The notes beneath the pieces were generated by a model. It searched no databases. It was given only the letters and a program-made list of their open reading frames with translations, and was not told where the DNA came from. The position numbers and the translations under genes are program-made. 37,945 nt of DNA from Lysobacterales bacterium (GTDB lineage Bacteria > Pseudomonadota > Gammaproteobacteria > Xanthomonadales > Rhodanobacteraceae), in assembly GCA_014338185.1 (NCBI GenBank), contig QUBV01000028.1, positions 1 to 37,945 of the forward strand. The letters are read 5' to 3'. Shown here piece after piece: positions 26,027 through 33,212 of the stretch; position 1 is the first letter of the stretch, and each line of letters starts with the position of its first letter.

Positions 26027-26056
26027 GCGGGGCGGACGCGTCCGCGCCTGCCCCGC
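26027..26056. terminator. Possible bidirectional terminator between the secreted protein gene and mutM
   Basis: A 7-bp stem (GCGGGGC at 26027-26033, GCCCCGC at 26050-26056) encloses the palindrome GGACGCGTCC. It sits in the 61-base gap between two convergent genes, where a shared terminator is expected. There is no T-run, so this is tentative. Confidence 0.35.
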
Positions 26057-26079
26057 ATCCGCACCCGCACCGGCACGAC

Positions 26080-26892
26080 CTAGCGTTGGCAGCGCGGACA
26101 CCAGTACGTCGCGCGCTGCCCCAGCACCGCCTGCGCGATCGCGGTGCCACACGCGCGGCACGGCTCGCCGGCGCGGCCATACACCGCCAGTTCCTGCTCG
26201 AAGTAGCCGCGTGCGCCGTCCGGCGCGATGAAATCGCGCAGCGTGGTGCCGCCGCGCTCGATCGCCCGCGCCAGCACCCGCCTGATCGTCTGGGCAAGGC
26301 GCCGGTAGCGCTCGCGCGCGACACGGCCCGCGGCGCGACGCGGATCGATGCCGGCCTCGAACAGTGCCTCGCTGGCGTAGATGTTGCCGACGCCGACCAC
26401 CACCGACTGGTCCATGATGAAGGTCTTGACCGCGGCACCGCGGCCACGCGCGCGCTGCCACAGATGATCGCCGTCGAAGCCATCGCCGAGCGGCTCGGGA
26501 CCGAGCCGGCGCAGCAGCGGATGCAGCGTGCCGGGCAACTGCCACAGTTCGCAGCCGAAGCGGCGCGGATCGGTCAGGCGCAACAGGTGGCGATCGTCGA
26601 GCCGCCAGTCGACATGGTCGTGCGGCCCCGGCGGCGTGCGTTCGGGCACGATGCGCAGCGAACCCGACATGCCCAGGTGCAGCAGCGCGCTGCCGACGCG
26701 CGTGTGCACCAGCAGGTACTTGGCGCGTCGCTCCACGGCCTCGATGCGTTGGCCCGGCAGTTGCGCGACGAGTTCGGCCGCGATCGGCCAGCGCAGCTGC
26801 GGCTGGCGCACCACCACCGCGCGCACGCGGCGCCCGACCAGGTGCGGCAGCAGGCCACGGCGCGTGGTTTCGACTTCGGGCAATTCGGGCAT
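26080..26892 (-). CDS. mutM: Formamidopyrimidine-DNA glycosylase
   Basis: This bifunctional base-excision enzyme removes 8-oxoguanine and formamidopyrimidines and nicks the abasic site. The 270-residue protein starts with [13 protein letters not shown], where Pro2 is the catalytic nucleophile and Glu3 assists. Lys58 in RRAKYLLVH is the conserved groove-binding lysine, and the helix-two-turn-helix region includes [20 protein letters not shown]. The C-terminal zinc finger has Cys245, Cys248, Cys265 and Cys268 (CRACG ... CPRCQR). All parts are intact. It lies 44 bases downstream, in the same direction, of the YbjQ-family gene. Confidence 0.97.
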   Translation of the reverse strand: MPELPEVETTRRGLLPHLVGRRVRAVVVRQPQLRWPIAAELVAQLPGQRIEAVERRAKYLLVHTRVGSALLHLGMSGSLRIVPERTPPGPHDHVDWRLDDRHLLRLTDPRRFGCELWQLPGTLHPLLRRLGPEPLGDGFDGDHLWQRARGRGAAVKTFIMDQSVVVGVGNIYASEALFEAGIDPRRAAGRVARERYRRLAQTIRRVLARAIERGGTTLRDFIAPDGARGYFEQELAVYGRAGEPCRACGTAIAQAVLGQRATYWCPRCQR

Positions 26893-26936
26893 GACCGGTC
26901 TCGTTCAGGCTCGCCGCGCCACGCCGGCGCAGCGGC

Positions 26937-27314
26937 TCACTGCGGCTCGACCACCACCGCGGTGCCGTAGCAGATCACTTCGGTGAGGCCGGTCATGATC
27001 TCGGTCGCGTCATAGCGCACGCCGATGATCGCGTTGGCGCTGCGCTGGCGCGCGTGCATGACCATGTCGCGATAGGTTTCGGCACGTGCCTGCTCGCACA
27101 GTTCGGTGTAGATGGTGATGTTGCCGCCGAACAGGCTCTGCAGCGCGCCGAAGAAGTTGCCGACGATCGAGCGCGAGCGCACCGTGATGCCGCGGACCAC
27201 ACCCACGTTGCGCACGATGCGGTAGCCGGGCAGTTCGAACGCGGTGGTGACCAGCGCGTCGTTGAGCAGGGTGACGCTGCCGCGACCGGGATTGGCGTTG
27301 GGGCTTGTGACCAT
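26937..27314 (-). CDS. YbjQ/UPF0145 family protein
   Basis: This is a small cytoplasmic protein of 125 residues. Family features are the glycine-rich strand-turn [20 protein letters not shown], the helix [20 protein letters not shown], and [20 protein letters not shown] followed by [13 protein letters not shown]. YbjQ proteins form ring-like pentamers and are often labelled heavy-metal-binding, but their role is unknown. The ATG at 27314 is preceded by GGAGCCCGCC. It follows the DUF4340-like gene by 25 bases and precedes mutM, so it may be read from the ABC operon transcript. Confidence 0.88.
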   Translation of the reverse strand: MVTSPNANPGRGSVTLLNDALVTTAFELPGYRIVRNVGVVRGITVRSRSIVGNFFGALQSLFGGNITIYTELCEQARAETYRDMVMHARQRSANAIIGVRYDATEIMTGLTEVICYGTAVVVEPQ

Positions 27315-27339
27315 GGCGGGCTCCGGGATGGGCGGGTGT

Positions 27340-27864
27340 TCAGCGCGTCGCAGCCGACTCGGCCGCGCGCGCGATCTCGCGCTCGGCCGGCTCGAACAGC
27401 AGCGCGGTGTATTGCTCGGGCACGAGCACGATCGCAGCGCCGGTGTCGACGTAGCGGTCGCCGTCGATCGCATCGGTGCCGCCAAAGCGCAGCTCCAGCG
27501 CATCCACGCGCAGCACGGCCTGCGGCGGCTGCAGGCCGATCCGCGCCGGATCGAGCGCACCGGCCGGGTAGCGGCGCAGCACCGGCGCGGTCGCGATCGC
27601 GAGCAGGCGCGCGACCGCGGCCTCGTCGGCGCGCGCATCGCGCGGCACGCGCATCTGCCAATGGCCGTCGATGCGCTCGAACCGGCGTGTGCCGCAGCCG
27701 CGACATTCGATGTACAGGCTGCGCGCGGTCGCGGGGTCGAGCGCGGTGAGCGGCACGTGGGCGGCGGCGCGCTCATGGCGCAGTTGCAGGTACACGCCCG
27801 CACCCAGGACGCCGCACAGCACCATCAGGATCCACTGGGCACGCTGGCGCCGGCGCATGGTCAT
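27340..27864 (-). CDS. DUF4340-like membrane-anchored protein
   Basis: This 174-residue protein has one N-terminal hydrophobic helix ([19 protein letters not shown]) and a periplasmic-facing domain. Elements such as [20 protein letters not shown], a helix [18 protein letters not shown], and [20 protein letters not shown] fit the DUF4340 pattern of repeated beta-beta-alpha units. A CRGC motif near residues 54-57 could bind metal or form a disulfide. Its ATG overlaps the stop of the GldG-like gene (ATGA at 27861-27864). DUF4340 genes often end GldAFG-like ABC operons, which matches the layout here. No function can be given beyond being a likely accessory part of that complex. Confidence 0.7.
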   Translation of the reverse strand: MTMRRRQRAQWILMVLCGVLGAGVYLQLRHERAAAHVPLTALDPATARSLYIECRGCGTRRFERIDGHWQMRVPRDARADEAAVARLLAIATAPVLRRYPAGALDPARIGLQPPQAVLRVDALELRFGGTDAIDGDRYVDTGAAIVLVPEQYTALLFEPAEREIARAAESAATR

Positions 27865-29225
27865 TGGCGCCGCCGCCGCCAGGCGATGACCAGGCCCAGC
27901 AACACCAGCAGCAGCGGCAGGCCGAGCAGGAACACCAGCGCCAGCGCGGTGAGCGCAGGCTGCGACAATGCGAGCGCGCGGTCGGGCGCGCTGCGGTCGG
28001 GCACGCTGACCTGGGCATCGTCACCGAGCAGCCAGTCGAACACGCGCTGGCCCAGTTCGCGATTGCCGCCATTGCCGAGGAAACTGTTGGACAGGAAGTC
28101 GCCATCGCCGAGCACCACGATGCGCTGCTCGCGCTTGCCCGGCTGCGGCGATACCCGCGTGAGCGCGAAGCCGAGATCGAGCGGACCGGGGAGCTCGCCC
28201 GCGGCACCGTCCTGGCGGATCGTGGCCGCTTCCTCGCCCGCCTTGGGAATGTGGCCGGTCTCGTTCCATGACCGCTGGCCGCTGCGCAAAAGCGGCGCGA
28301 ACGCAAAGCGCGCGCCGCTGACCTGCGCGAGCGCGGCCGCCTGCGGCAGCAGCGTGGTGAGGTCCAGTCCCGCGGTGATCGCGTGTGGCGGGTAGTCCGT
28401 CAGCGCGATGAAGCTCGGATCGGACAGGCCGAACGCCTGTCCGCCCGCATCGACCACGCTGCCCGGCAGCACGCGCACGCCGAGCGTGGCGGCAAGGCGG
28501 TCGAGCCCGCCGCCGGCGGCCAGTGCGGGCTCGTCCGGCTCGATGAGCCACAGCAGCGCGCCACCGCGGTCCACATACGCATCCAGCGCCGCAGCCAGCG
28601 CCGGAGCCAGCGCAACCTTGGGGTTGGCGATCACCACGAGATCGGTGTTGTCGGGCACCTTGCCCGTGCTCGCGAGCGGCAGCGCCACCGCATGCACGCC
28701 GCGCGCGGCGAGCGTGCCCACGAACCGGCCCAGGTCGGCATTGGCCTGGCCCAGCGGCGCCCGCTCGCCCTCGCCTTCGAGGAACGCGACGATGCGCTGG
28801 CCGCTGCGCGACAGGCGCAGCAGCGCGCTGGAAAACTCGCTCTCGCCGAGCACCTTGAGCCGCTCGCTGCGGCCGCGGTACCGCAGCTCCAGCTCGCCAT
28901 CGAGCGAAATGCCGGCCTCGCGCATCGCCGCGGGATCGGCGTCGGGATCGACGAAGCGCAGCGCGAGGTCGGGCTTGGCGCGCTGGTAGCGGCCGACGAA
29001 GTTGGCGATCACCTCGCGCAGGCCGCCCTGGCTGCGCGCATAGGCCACCACCTCGACCGGACCGTCGAGCCTGGCCAGCAGCGTGAGCGTCGCCGGTGCC
29101 AGGCTTGCCGACCGCGCGTGGCTCCAGTCGCGCTCGAGGCGATACCGCGTGCTCAGGAACGCGGCGAGCGTGGCCGCGACCAGCAGCAGCAGCATGAACA
29201 CCGCATAGGCCAGGCGCTGCTTCAC
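27861..29225 (-). CDS. GldG-like ABC transporter-associated protein
   Basis: This 454-residue membrane protein combines one N-terminal helix (LAYAVFMLLLLVAATLAAFL), a long extracytoplasmic domain of the GldG/ABC-type uncharacterised family (pattern LDGPVEVVAYARSQGGL, RIVAFLEGEGERAPLG, NTDLVVIANPK, DRGGALLWLIEPD, RIVVLGDGDFLSN) and a C-terminal helix (LALVFLLGLPLLLVLLGLVIAW) with a basic end. The domain has a class I glutamine amidotransferase-like fold in relatives, without an evident catalytic set here. The start is GTG at 29225, overlapping the permease stop by four bases (GTGA), which implies translational coupling. In Flavobacterium, GldG works with GldA and GldF in gliding motility and secretion; the proteobacterial versions have no assigned substrate. 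Confidence 0.82.
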   Translation of the reverse strand: MKQRLAYAVFMLLLLVAATLAAFLSTRYRLERDWSHARSASLAPATLTLLARLDGPVEVVAYARSQGGLREVIANFVGRYQRAKPDLALRFVDPDADPAAMREAGISLDGELELRYRGRSERLKVLGESEFSSALLRLSRSGQRIVAFLEGEGERAPLGQANADLGRFVGTLAARGVHAVALPLASTGKVPDNTDLVVIANPKVALAPALAAALDAYVDRGGALLWLIEPDEPALAAGGGLDRLAATLGVRVLPGSVVDAGGQAFGLSDPSFIALTDYPPHAITAGLDLTTLLPQAAALAQVSGARFAFAPLLRSGQRSWNETGHIPKAGEEAATIRQDGAAGELPGPLDLGFALTRVSPQPGKREQRIVVLGDGDFLSNSFLGNGGNRELGQRVFDWLLGDDAQVSVPDRSAPDRALALSQPALTALALVFLLGLPLLLVLLGLVIAWRRRRQ

Positions 29226-29986
29226 AGGTCGGCGCTCGCGCGCAGGTCGTCGAGCCGCCGCGCCGCGAGTGCGAGCGCGACCGTGGCGAGGATGAGGAAG
29301 TACACCAGGTCGACACTCGACACGATGCCGCGCGTGAACGGTTGCAGGTGGGTCGGCAACGCGAGGTAGTTGATGCCGGCGTTGCCGATGCCCTGCATGC
29401 GCGCGCCGGCATCGACCACACTGAGCAGGCCGGTCACCGCGATCGCCGCTGCGGCCGCGAGCGCGGGCTGCGCGGCCCACGCCGAACAGGCGATGCCGAT
29501 TGCGCACAGCGCCGCCGCGTAGGCCGCCAGGCCGAGCAGCGTGGCGGCGAGCTTGCCCAGGTCGAGCGTGGTGCCGAGTTCGAGCGTGAGCGGCAACAGC
29601 GCGATGAGCGCGATGAGCGCAAGCACGTAGCCGAGCGCGCCGAGGAACTTGCCGAGCACGAGCGTGGCGTTGCCCAGCCCGCTGGCCAGCAGCAGCGGCA
29701 GCGTGCCGGCGCGGCGCTCGCCCGCGATCATGCGCATCGTGAGCAGCGGCACCACGAACGCGAGCACGTTGGCGAGCGAATGCAGCAGCGGCACCGCGAC
29801 CAGGTCGGTCACGCCCGGTGCGTCCTTGAGGCCGCCCAGTCGCGGCGAGATCTCCAGATAGGCTTGCAGCGCGAGCAGGAACTGCCAGCTCATGAGCGCG
29901 AGCACCACCGCGGCGAGGATCCACGCGAACGGTTGCGCCGCGAGCCGCCGCCACTCGTGGCGCGCGAGCAGGCCGATGCCGCTCAT
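29222..29986 (-). CDS. ABC-2 type permease, GldF-like
   Basis: This 254-residue permease has six hydrophobic segments, starting near residues 20-40 (FAWILAAVVLALMSWQFLL), then LLHSLANVLAFVVPLLTMRM, a cytoplasmic coupling turn IAGERRAGTLPLLLASGL, and four more helices ending with VYFLILATVALALAARRL. GERRxGTLxLLLxS is the ABC-2 coupling motif. The ATG at 29986 overlaps the ATPase stop (ATGA), and its own stop overlaps the next start. With the ATPase it should form the transporter core; the cargo is unknown. Confidence 0.88.
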   Translation of the reverse strand: MSGIGLLARHEWRRLAAQPFAWILAAVVLALMSWQFLLALQAYLEISPRLGGLKDAPGVTDLVAVPLLHSLANVLAFVVPLLTMRMIAGERRAGTLPLLLASGLGNATLVLGKFLGALGYVLALIALIALLPLTLELGTTLDLGKLAATLLGLAAYAAALCAIGIACSAWAAQPALAAAAAIAVTGLLSVVDAGARMQGIGNAGINYLALPTHLQPFTRGIVSSVDLVYFLILATVALALAARRLDDLRASADL

Positions 29987-30912
29987 GCGGCCTCCGCCAC
30001 GTCGCTGCCCGCGATCGCGAGGAAGGTGGTTTCCAGCGACGGCGCGGCGCGCTGCAGTTCGGCCGGTGCCGCGCCCGCCGCCACCAGCGCGGCGACCAGC
30101 GCGGCGCTGTCGGCGCCGGCCCTGAGGTGCACGCGCCAGCGCAGCACATCGAGTGGCGTGGCCGCGGCCACCATCGGCAGGCGCTGCCACAGCGCGGCCT
30201 CGACCGCGCGCGCGAACACCGCCTCGAAGCCCGCGTCCGCGGCCGCCGCGACCGCCCCGCAATGACGCAGCACGCCGCGATGCAGGATCGCCACGCTGTC
30301 GCAGCAGGCGGCGACGTCGGGCAACACGTGGGTCGACACGATCAGCGCGTGCGCACGACCGAGTTCGCGCACGAGTTCACGCAGCCTCAGCGCCTGCACC
30401 GGGTCGAGCCCGGCCGCGGGTTCGTCGAGCACGATGAGCGCGGGCTCGTGCACGATCGCCTGAGCCACGCCCACGCGTTGGCGAAAGCCCTTGGACAGCG
30501 CGCCCAGCAGGCGTCGTGCCACTTCACCCAGCGCGCAACGTTCGATCGCGCGCTCCACCGCGGCGCCGACCGCGCCGCGCGCCACGCCGTGCAGGCGCGC
30601 GCAGAAGGCCAGGTATTCGCGCGTGGTCAGTTCCGGATGCAGCGGCGGCGTTTCAGGCAGGTAGCCGATCCGGCGCCGCGCCAGGTGCGGGTGCTCGTAC
30701 AGGTCCTGGCCGTCGAGCAGCACGCGCCCGTGACTGGGCGCGAGCACGCCGCAGGCCATGCGCAAGGTCGTGGTCTTGCCCGCGCCGTTGACCCCGAGCA
30801 GGCCGAGCGTGTGGCCACGCGTGACGGCCAGGCTCAGCTCGCGCACGAGCACGCGCGCGCCGGCGCGGCGACCGACGCGATCGAGTTGGAGTACGGGGGC
30901 GGTATCGTCCAT
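29983..30912 (-). CDS. ABC transporter ATP-binding protein, GldA-like
   Basis: This 309-residue ATPase powers the permease encoded next to it. Walker A is GVNGAGKTT at 40-48, the signature is LSKGFRQRVGVAQA at 139-152 and Walker B is LIVLDEP at 159-165, followed by AAGLDP and the H-loop STHVLP. LSKGFRQR is the form seen in GldA/CcmA-type exporters and NatA relatives. A ~90-residue C-terminal extension (after about 220) is usual for this group. The ATG at 30912 gives the shortest sensible start. It heads a four-gene operon with 4-base overlaps and is divergent from the desaturase gene across 97 bases. Confidence 0.9.
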   Translation of the reverse strand: MDDTAPVLQLDRVGRRAGARVLVRELSLAVTRGHTLGLLGVNGAGKTTTLRMACGVLAPSHGRVLLDGQDLYEHPHLARRRIGYLPETPPLHPELTTREYLAFCARLHGVARGAVGAAVERAIERCALGEVARRLLGALSKGFRQRVGVAQAIVHEPALIVLDEPAAGLDPVQALRLRELVRELGRAHALIVSTHVLPDVAACCDSVAILHRGVLRHCGAVAAAADAGFEAVFARAVEAALWQRLPMVAAATPLDVLRWRVHLRAGADSAALVAALVAAGAAPAELQRAAPSLETTFLAIAGSDVAEAA

Positions 30913-31009
30913 GCAAGGTCGATTGTTGAAGCTAGTGGCCCATGCCTGCAAGCGTGCGCAAGCGCGCGCTGGCGCTATAGTGGCCTGCCCTCGTCGCTTG
31001 GCCCGCACC

Positions 31010-32215
31010 ATGTCCGATATCCTGCTCGCGTTCGCCGCCCGTGGCCTCAGCCAGGGTTCGTGGGGCAGTTGGCTCGCCTGGCTGCTCGTTACCACCCAGC
31101 TCACGATCCTCGCGGTCACGCTGTACCTGCACCGCAGCCAGACCCATCGCTCGGTGGATTTCCATCCGCTCGTCGCCCACGCATTGCGCTTCTGGTCGTG
31201 GCTGGGCACCGGCATGGTCACGCGCGAATGGGTGGCCATCCACCGCAAGCACCACGCGCGGGTCGAGACCGCCGACGACCCCCACAGCCCGCAGGTGCAC
31301 GGCATCGGCACGGTGTTCTGGCGCGGCGCCGAGCTGTACCGCGCGGCCAGCGCGCACCGCGAGGACATCGAACGCTACGGCCGCGGCACTCCCGACGACT
31401 GGATCGAGCGCCACCTGTACACGCCGCGCGCGAGCTGGGGCCCGGCGCTCATGCTGCTGCTCGACGTGGCCCTGTTCGGCGTGGCCGGTGTCGCGATCTG
31501 GGCGGTGCAGATGGCCTGGATCCCGCTGTGGGCCGCCGGCGTGGTCAATGGGCTTGGCCACTGGTGGGGCTATCGCAACTTCGAGACCGCCGACACCTCG
31601 ACCAACCTGTCGCCCTGGGGCCTGTGGATCGGCGGCGAGGAACTGCACAACAACCACCATGCCTACCCCGGTTCGGCGCGCTTCGCGCTGCGCCGCTTCG
31701 AGGTGGACCTGGGCTGGATCGTGATCCGCGGCCTCGCGGCGCTCGGACTGGCGCGCGTGCTGCGCGTGGCGCCAGCGCTGGACATCCGCGCCAACGTCGG
31801 CCTGCCCGATGCCGATACCGCCCGCGCCCTGCTCGCGCAGCGTTTCCGCGTGATGAGCGAATACTTCCACGGCGTGATCGCGCCGACCCTGCGCGAGGAA
31901 GCGGCCAGCGCCGGCGCCAACCTCAAGGCGCTGCCGCGCCGCCTGCGGCGCGCGCTCGGCAATGGCGGACGCTGGCTCGACGCGGCCTCGCGCGAGCGGC
32001 TGGGTGCGTTCACCGAGGGCTGCCCGCGCCTGCAGCGGGTGTGCGAGTTCCGCGCGCGGCTGGCTGCGCTCATCGAGCGCAACGGCCGCAACGGCGACGC
32101 GCTGCTGGAAGCGCTCAGGGATTGGTGCCACGAGGCCGAGGCCAGCGGCATCCGTGCGCTGCAGGAGTTTTCCGCGCGCCTCAAGGGCTACCGCCTCGTG
32201 GGCGAGGCCGCCTGA
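31010..32215 (+). CDS. Fatty-acid (acyl-CoA delta-9 type) desaturase
   Basis: This 401-residue membrane di-iron enzyme introduces a double bond into acyl chains, probably at C9, and so tunes membrane fluidity. All three histidine boxes are present: HRSQTH at 41-46, HRKHH at 78-82 and HNNHH at 213-217. Hydrophobic segments lie around 20-40 and 144-175. After the catalytic part comes a long helical, charged C-terminal region (about 270-401), ending IRALQEFSARLKGYRL. There is no fused cytochrome b5 or neighbouring ferredoxin reductase, so the electron donor is elsewhere. The ATG at 31010 gives the usual start. A TATAGT at 30976 may be the -10 box, without a clear -35. Confidence 0.9.
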   Translation: MSDILLAFAARGLSQGSWGSWLAWLLVTTQLTILAVTLYLHRSQTHRSVDFHPLVAHALRFWSWLGTGMVTREWVAIHRKHHARVETADDPHSPQVHGIGTVFWRGAELYRAASAHREDIERYGRGTPDDWIERHLYTPRASWGPALMLLLDVALFGVAGVAIWAVQMAWIPLWAAGVVNGLGHWWGYRNFETADTSTNLSPWGLWIGGEELHNNHHAYPGSARFALRRFEVDLGWIVIRGLAALGLARVLRVAPALDIRANVGLPDADTARALLAQRFRVMSEYFHGVIAPTLREEAASAGANLKALPRRLRRALGNGGRWLDAASRERLGAFTEGCPRLQRVCEFRARLAALIERNGRNGDALLEALRDWCHEAEASGIRALQEFSARLKGYRLVGEAA

Positions 32216-32225
32216 GCGGCCGCCG

Positions 32226-32242
32226 CATCGGACCCGGGGTCC
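32226..32242 (+). terminator. Weak hairpin after the desaturase gene
   Basis: A 7-bp stem (TCGGACC and GGTCCGA, three-base loop) starts 11 bases after the stop codon. It lacks a T-run; it may be a weak terminator. The remaining sequence up to 32387 shows no gene. Confidence 0.3.
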
Positions 32243-32387
32243 GACGGCAACGCCGCAGGTACGACCGGCGCGCACTTCGCCGGTTGGCGGGTGCGCATCC
32301 GCAGACGCTGCGCAGGTTGCGGAATGGAGTGCGCGGCCCCTGCGGCGGTTGACCCGCCGCGCGAGCGCCGGTCGGCACGGACCAACG

Positions 32388-32413
32388 AAAAAACCCGCCA
32401 CGCGGGCGGGTTT
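32388..32413 (-). terminator. Rho-independent terminator of rpmB-rpmG
   Basis: On the minus strand a 9-bp stem (arms 32405-32413 and 32391-32399, five-base loop) runs directly into a T-tract, giving six Ts in a row at 32393-32388. This is the best intrinsic terminator in the window and lies about 70 bases past the rpmG stop. Confidence 0.88.
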
Positions 32414-32485
32414 GACAGGTATCACGGACGGCGGCGGGAGCGCCGCGCCGGTGCGCGGCACAACGGCCGCGCGCCGCGTTTGGGC

Positions 32486-32650
32486 TTACTTGATCTTGCC
32501 TTCCTTGTACTCGACGTGCTTGCGCACGACCGGGTCGTACTTCTTGACCGCCATCTTCTCGGGCGTGTTCTTCTTGTTCTTGTCGGTGGTGTAGAAGTGG
32601 CCGGTACCGGCCGAGGAGATCAGACGGATCTTGTCGCGCTTGGATGCCAT
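32486..32650 (-). CDS. rpmG: 50S ribosomal protein L33
   Basis: This is a small basic ribosomal protein of the large subunit, 54 residues long, with the typical sequence pattern [29 protein letters not shown] and [19 protein letters not shown]. It is the cysteine-free form of L33, which does not bind zinc (the C- form), consistent with gammaproteobacteria. It lies 13 bases downstream of rpmB and shares its transcript. Confidence 0.97.
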   Translation of the reverse strand: MASKRDKIRLISSAGTGHFYTTDKNKKNTPEKMAVKKYDPVVRKHVEYKEGKIK

Positions 32651-32663
32651 GGTCGTGTACTCC

Positions 32664-32900
32664 TCAGATCTTTTCGCCGCGCTTGCGCAGCTCGGCGAGG
32701 ACGGCGTCGATGCCGCGCTTGTCGATCGTGCGCAGGCCGTGACTGGAAACGCGCAGCGATACCCAGCGCTTCTCGCTCGGCACCCAGAAACGGCGCTCGT
32801 GCAGGTTCGGCTGCCAGCGGCGCCGGGTCTTGTTGTTGGCGTGGGAAACATTGTTGCCGGACTGGAAACTCTTGCCGGTGACTTGGCAAACCTTGGACAT
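32664..32900 (-). CDS. rpmB: 50S ribosomal protein L28
   Basis: This 78-residue large-subunit protein starts [20 protein letters not shown] and contains [17 protein letters not shown] and the basic tail [20 protein letters not shown]. Length and sequence are those of proteobacterial L28. It is first in the rpmB-rpmG pair, with a good promoter 166 bases upstream. GAGGTTCCC precedes the ATG at 32900. Confidence 0.97.
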   Translation of the reverse strand: MSKVCQVTGKSFQSGNNVSHANNKTRRRWQPNLHERRFWVPSEKRWVSLRVSSHGLRTIDKRGIDAVLAELRKRGEKI

Positions 32901-33212
32901 GGGAACCTCACGATCGTCGGTGTCGCCCTTGGCCAGGACGACGGCGGCCCGGCGGCGCATGGGCGCCTTGCGATGCCGGAAGGGCTGCAGACCGACGCGG
33001 GCGGATCGCAAGACCGGGAATCCCGCACGGGCCCGGGGGCCCTGGCTGGCTGCAGCGAGCCGGGCTTTATAGCCGAGTTTCGCCGCCGCAGCAAGTTTTG
33101 CCGGCGCGGCCGCGGCCCCATACAGGCGCGAGGCGCGCCCCGCGGCCGCCCGCGCGTTGTGGCGGTGCAGCAAACTGTTAAGCTCGGGCGTCTCCGCCGT
33201 CGCAGCCCGCCG
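32901..33212. promoter_or_regulatory. Divergent region between rpmB and ppc
   Basis: This 312-base gap holds the rpmB promoter and its ~160-base leader on the left, and the poorly defined ppc promoter on the right. I see no coding sequence with support in it. Confidence 0.5.
33066..33094 (-). promoter_or_regulatory. Sigma70 promoter of rpmB-rpmG
   Basis: On the minus strand TTGCTG (33094-33089) and TATAAA (33071-33066) are separated by exactly 17 bases, a near-ideal vegetative promoter in an otherwise very GC-rich gap. Transcription would begin near 33059, giving a leader of about 160 bases before rpmB. I saw no obvious regulatory fold in the leader, though its length leaves room for one. 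Confidence 0.8.
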
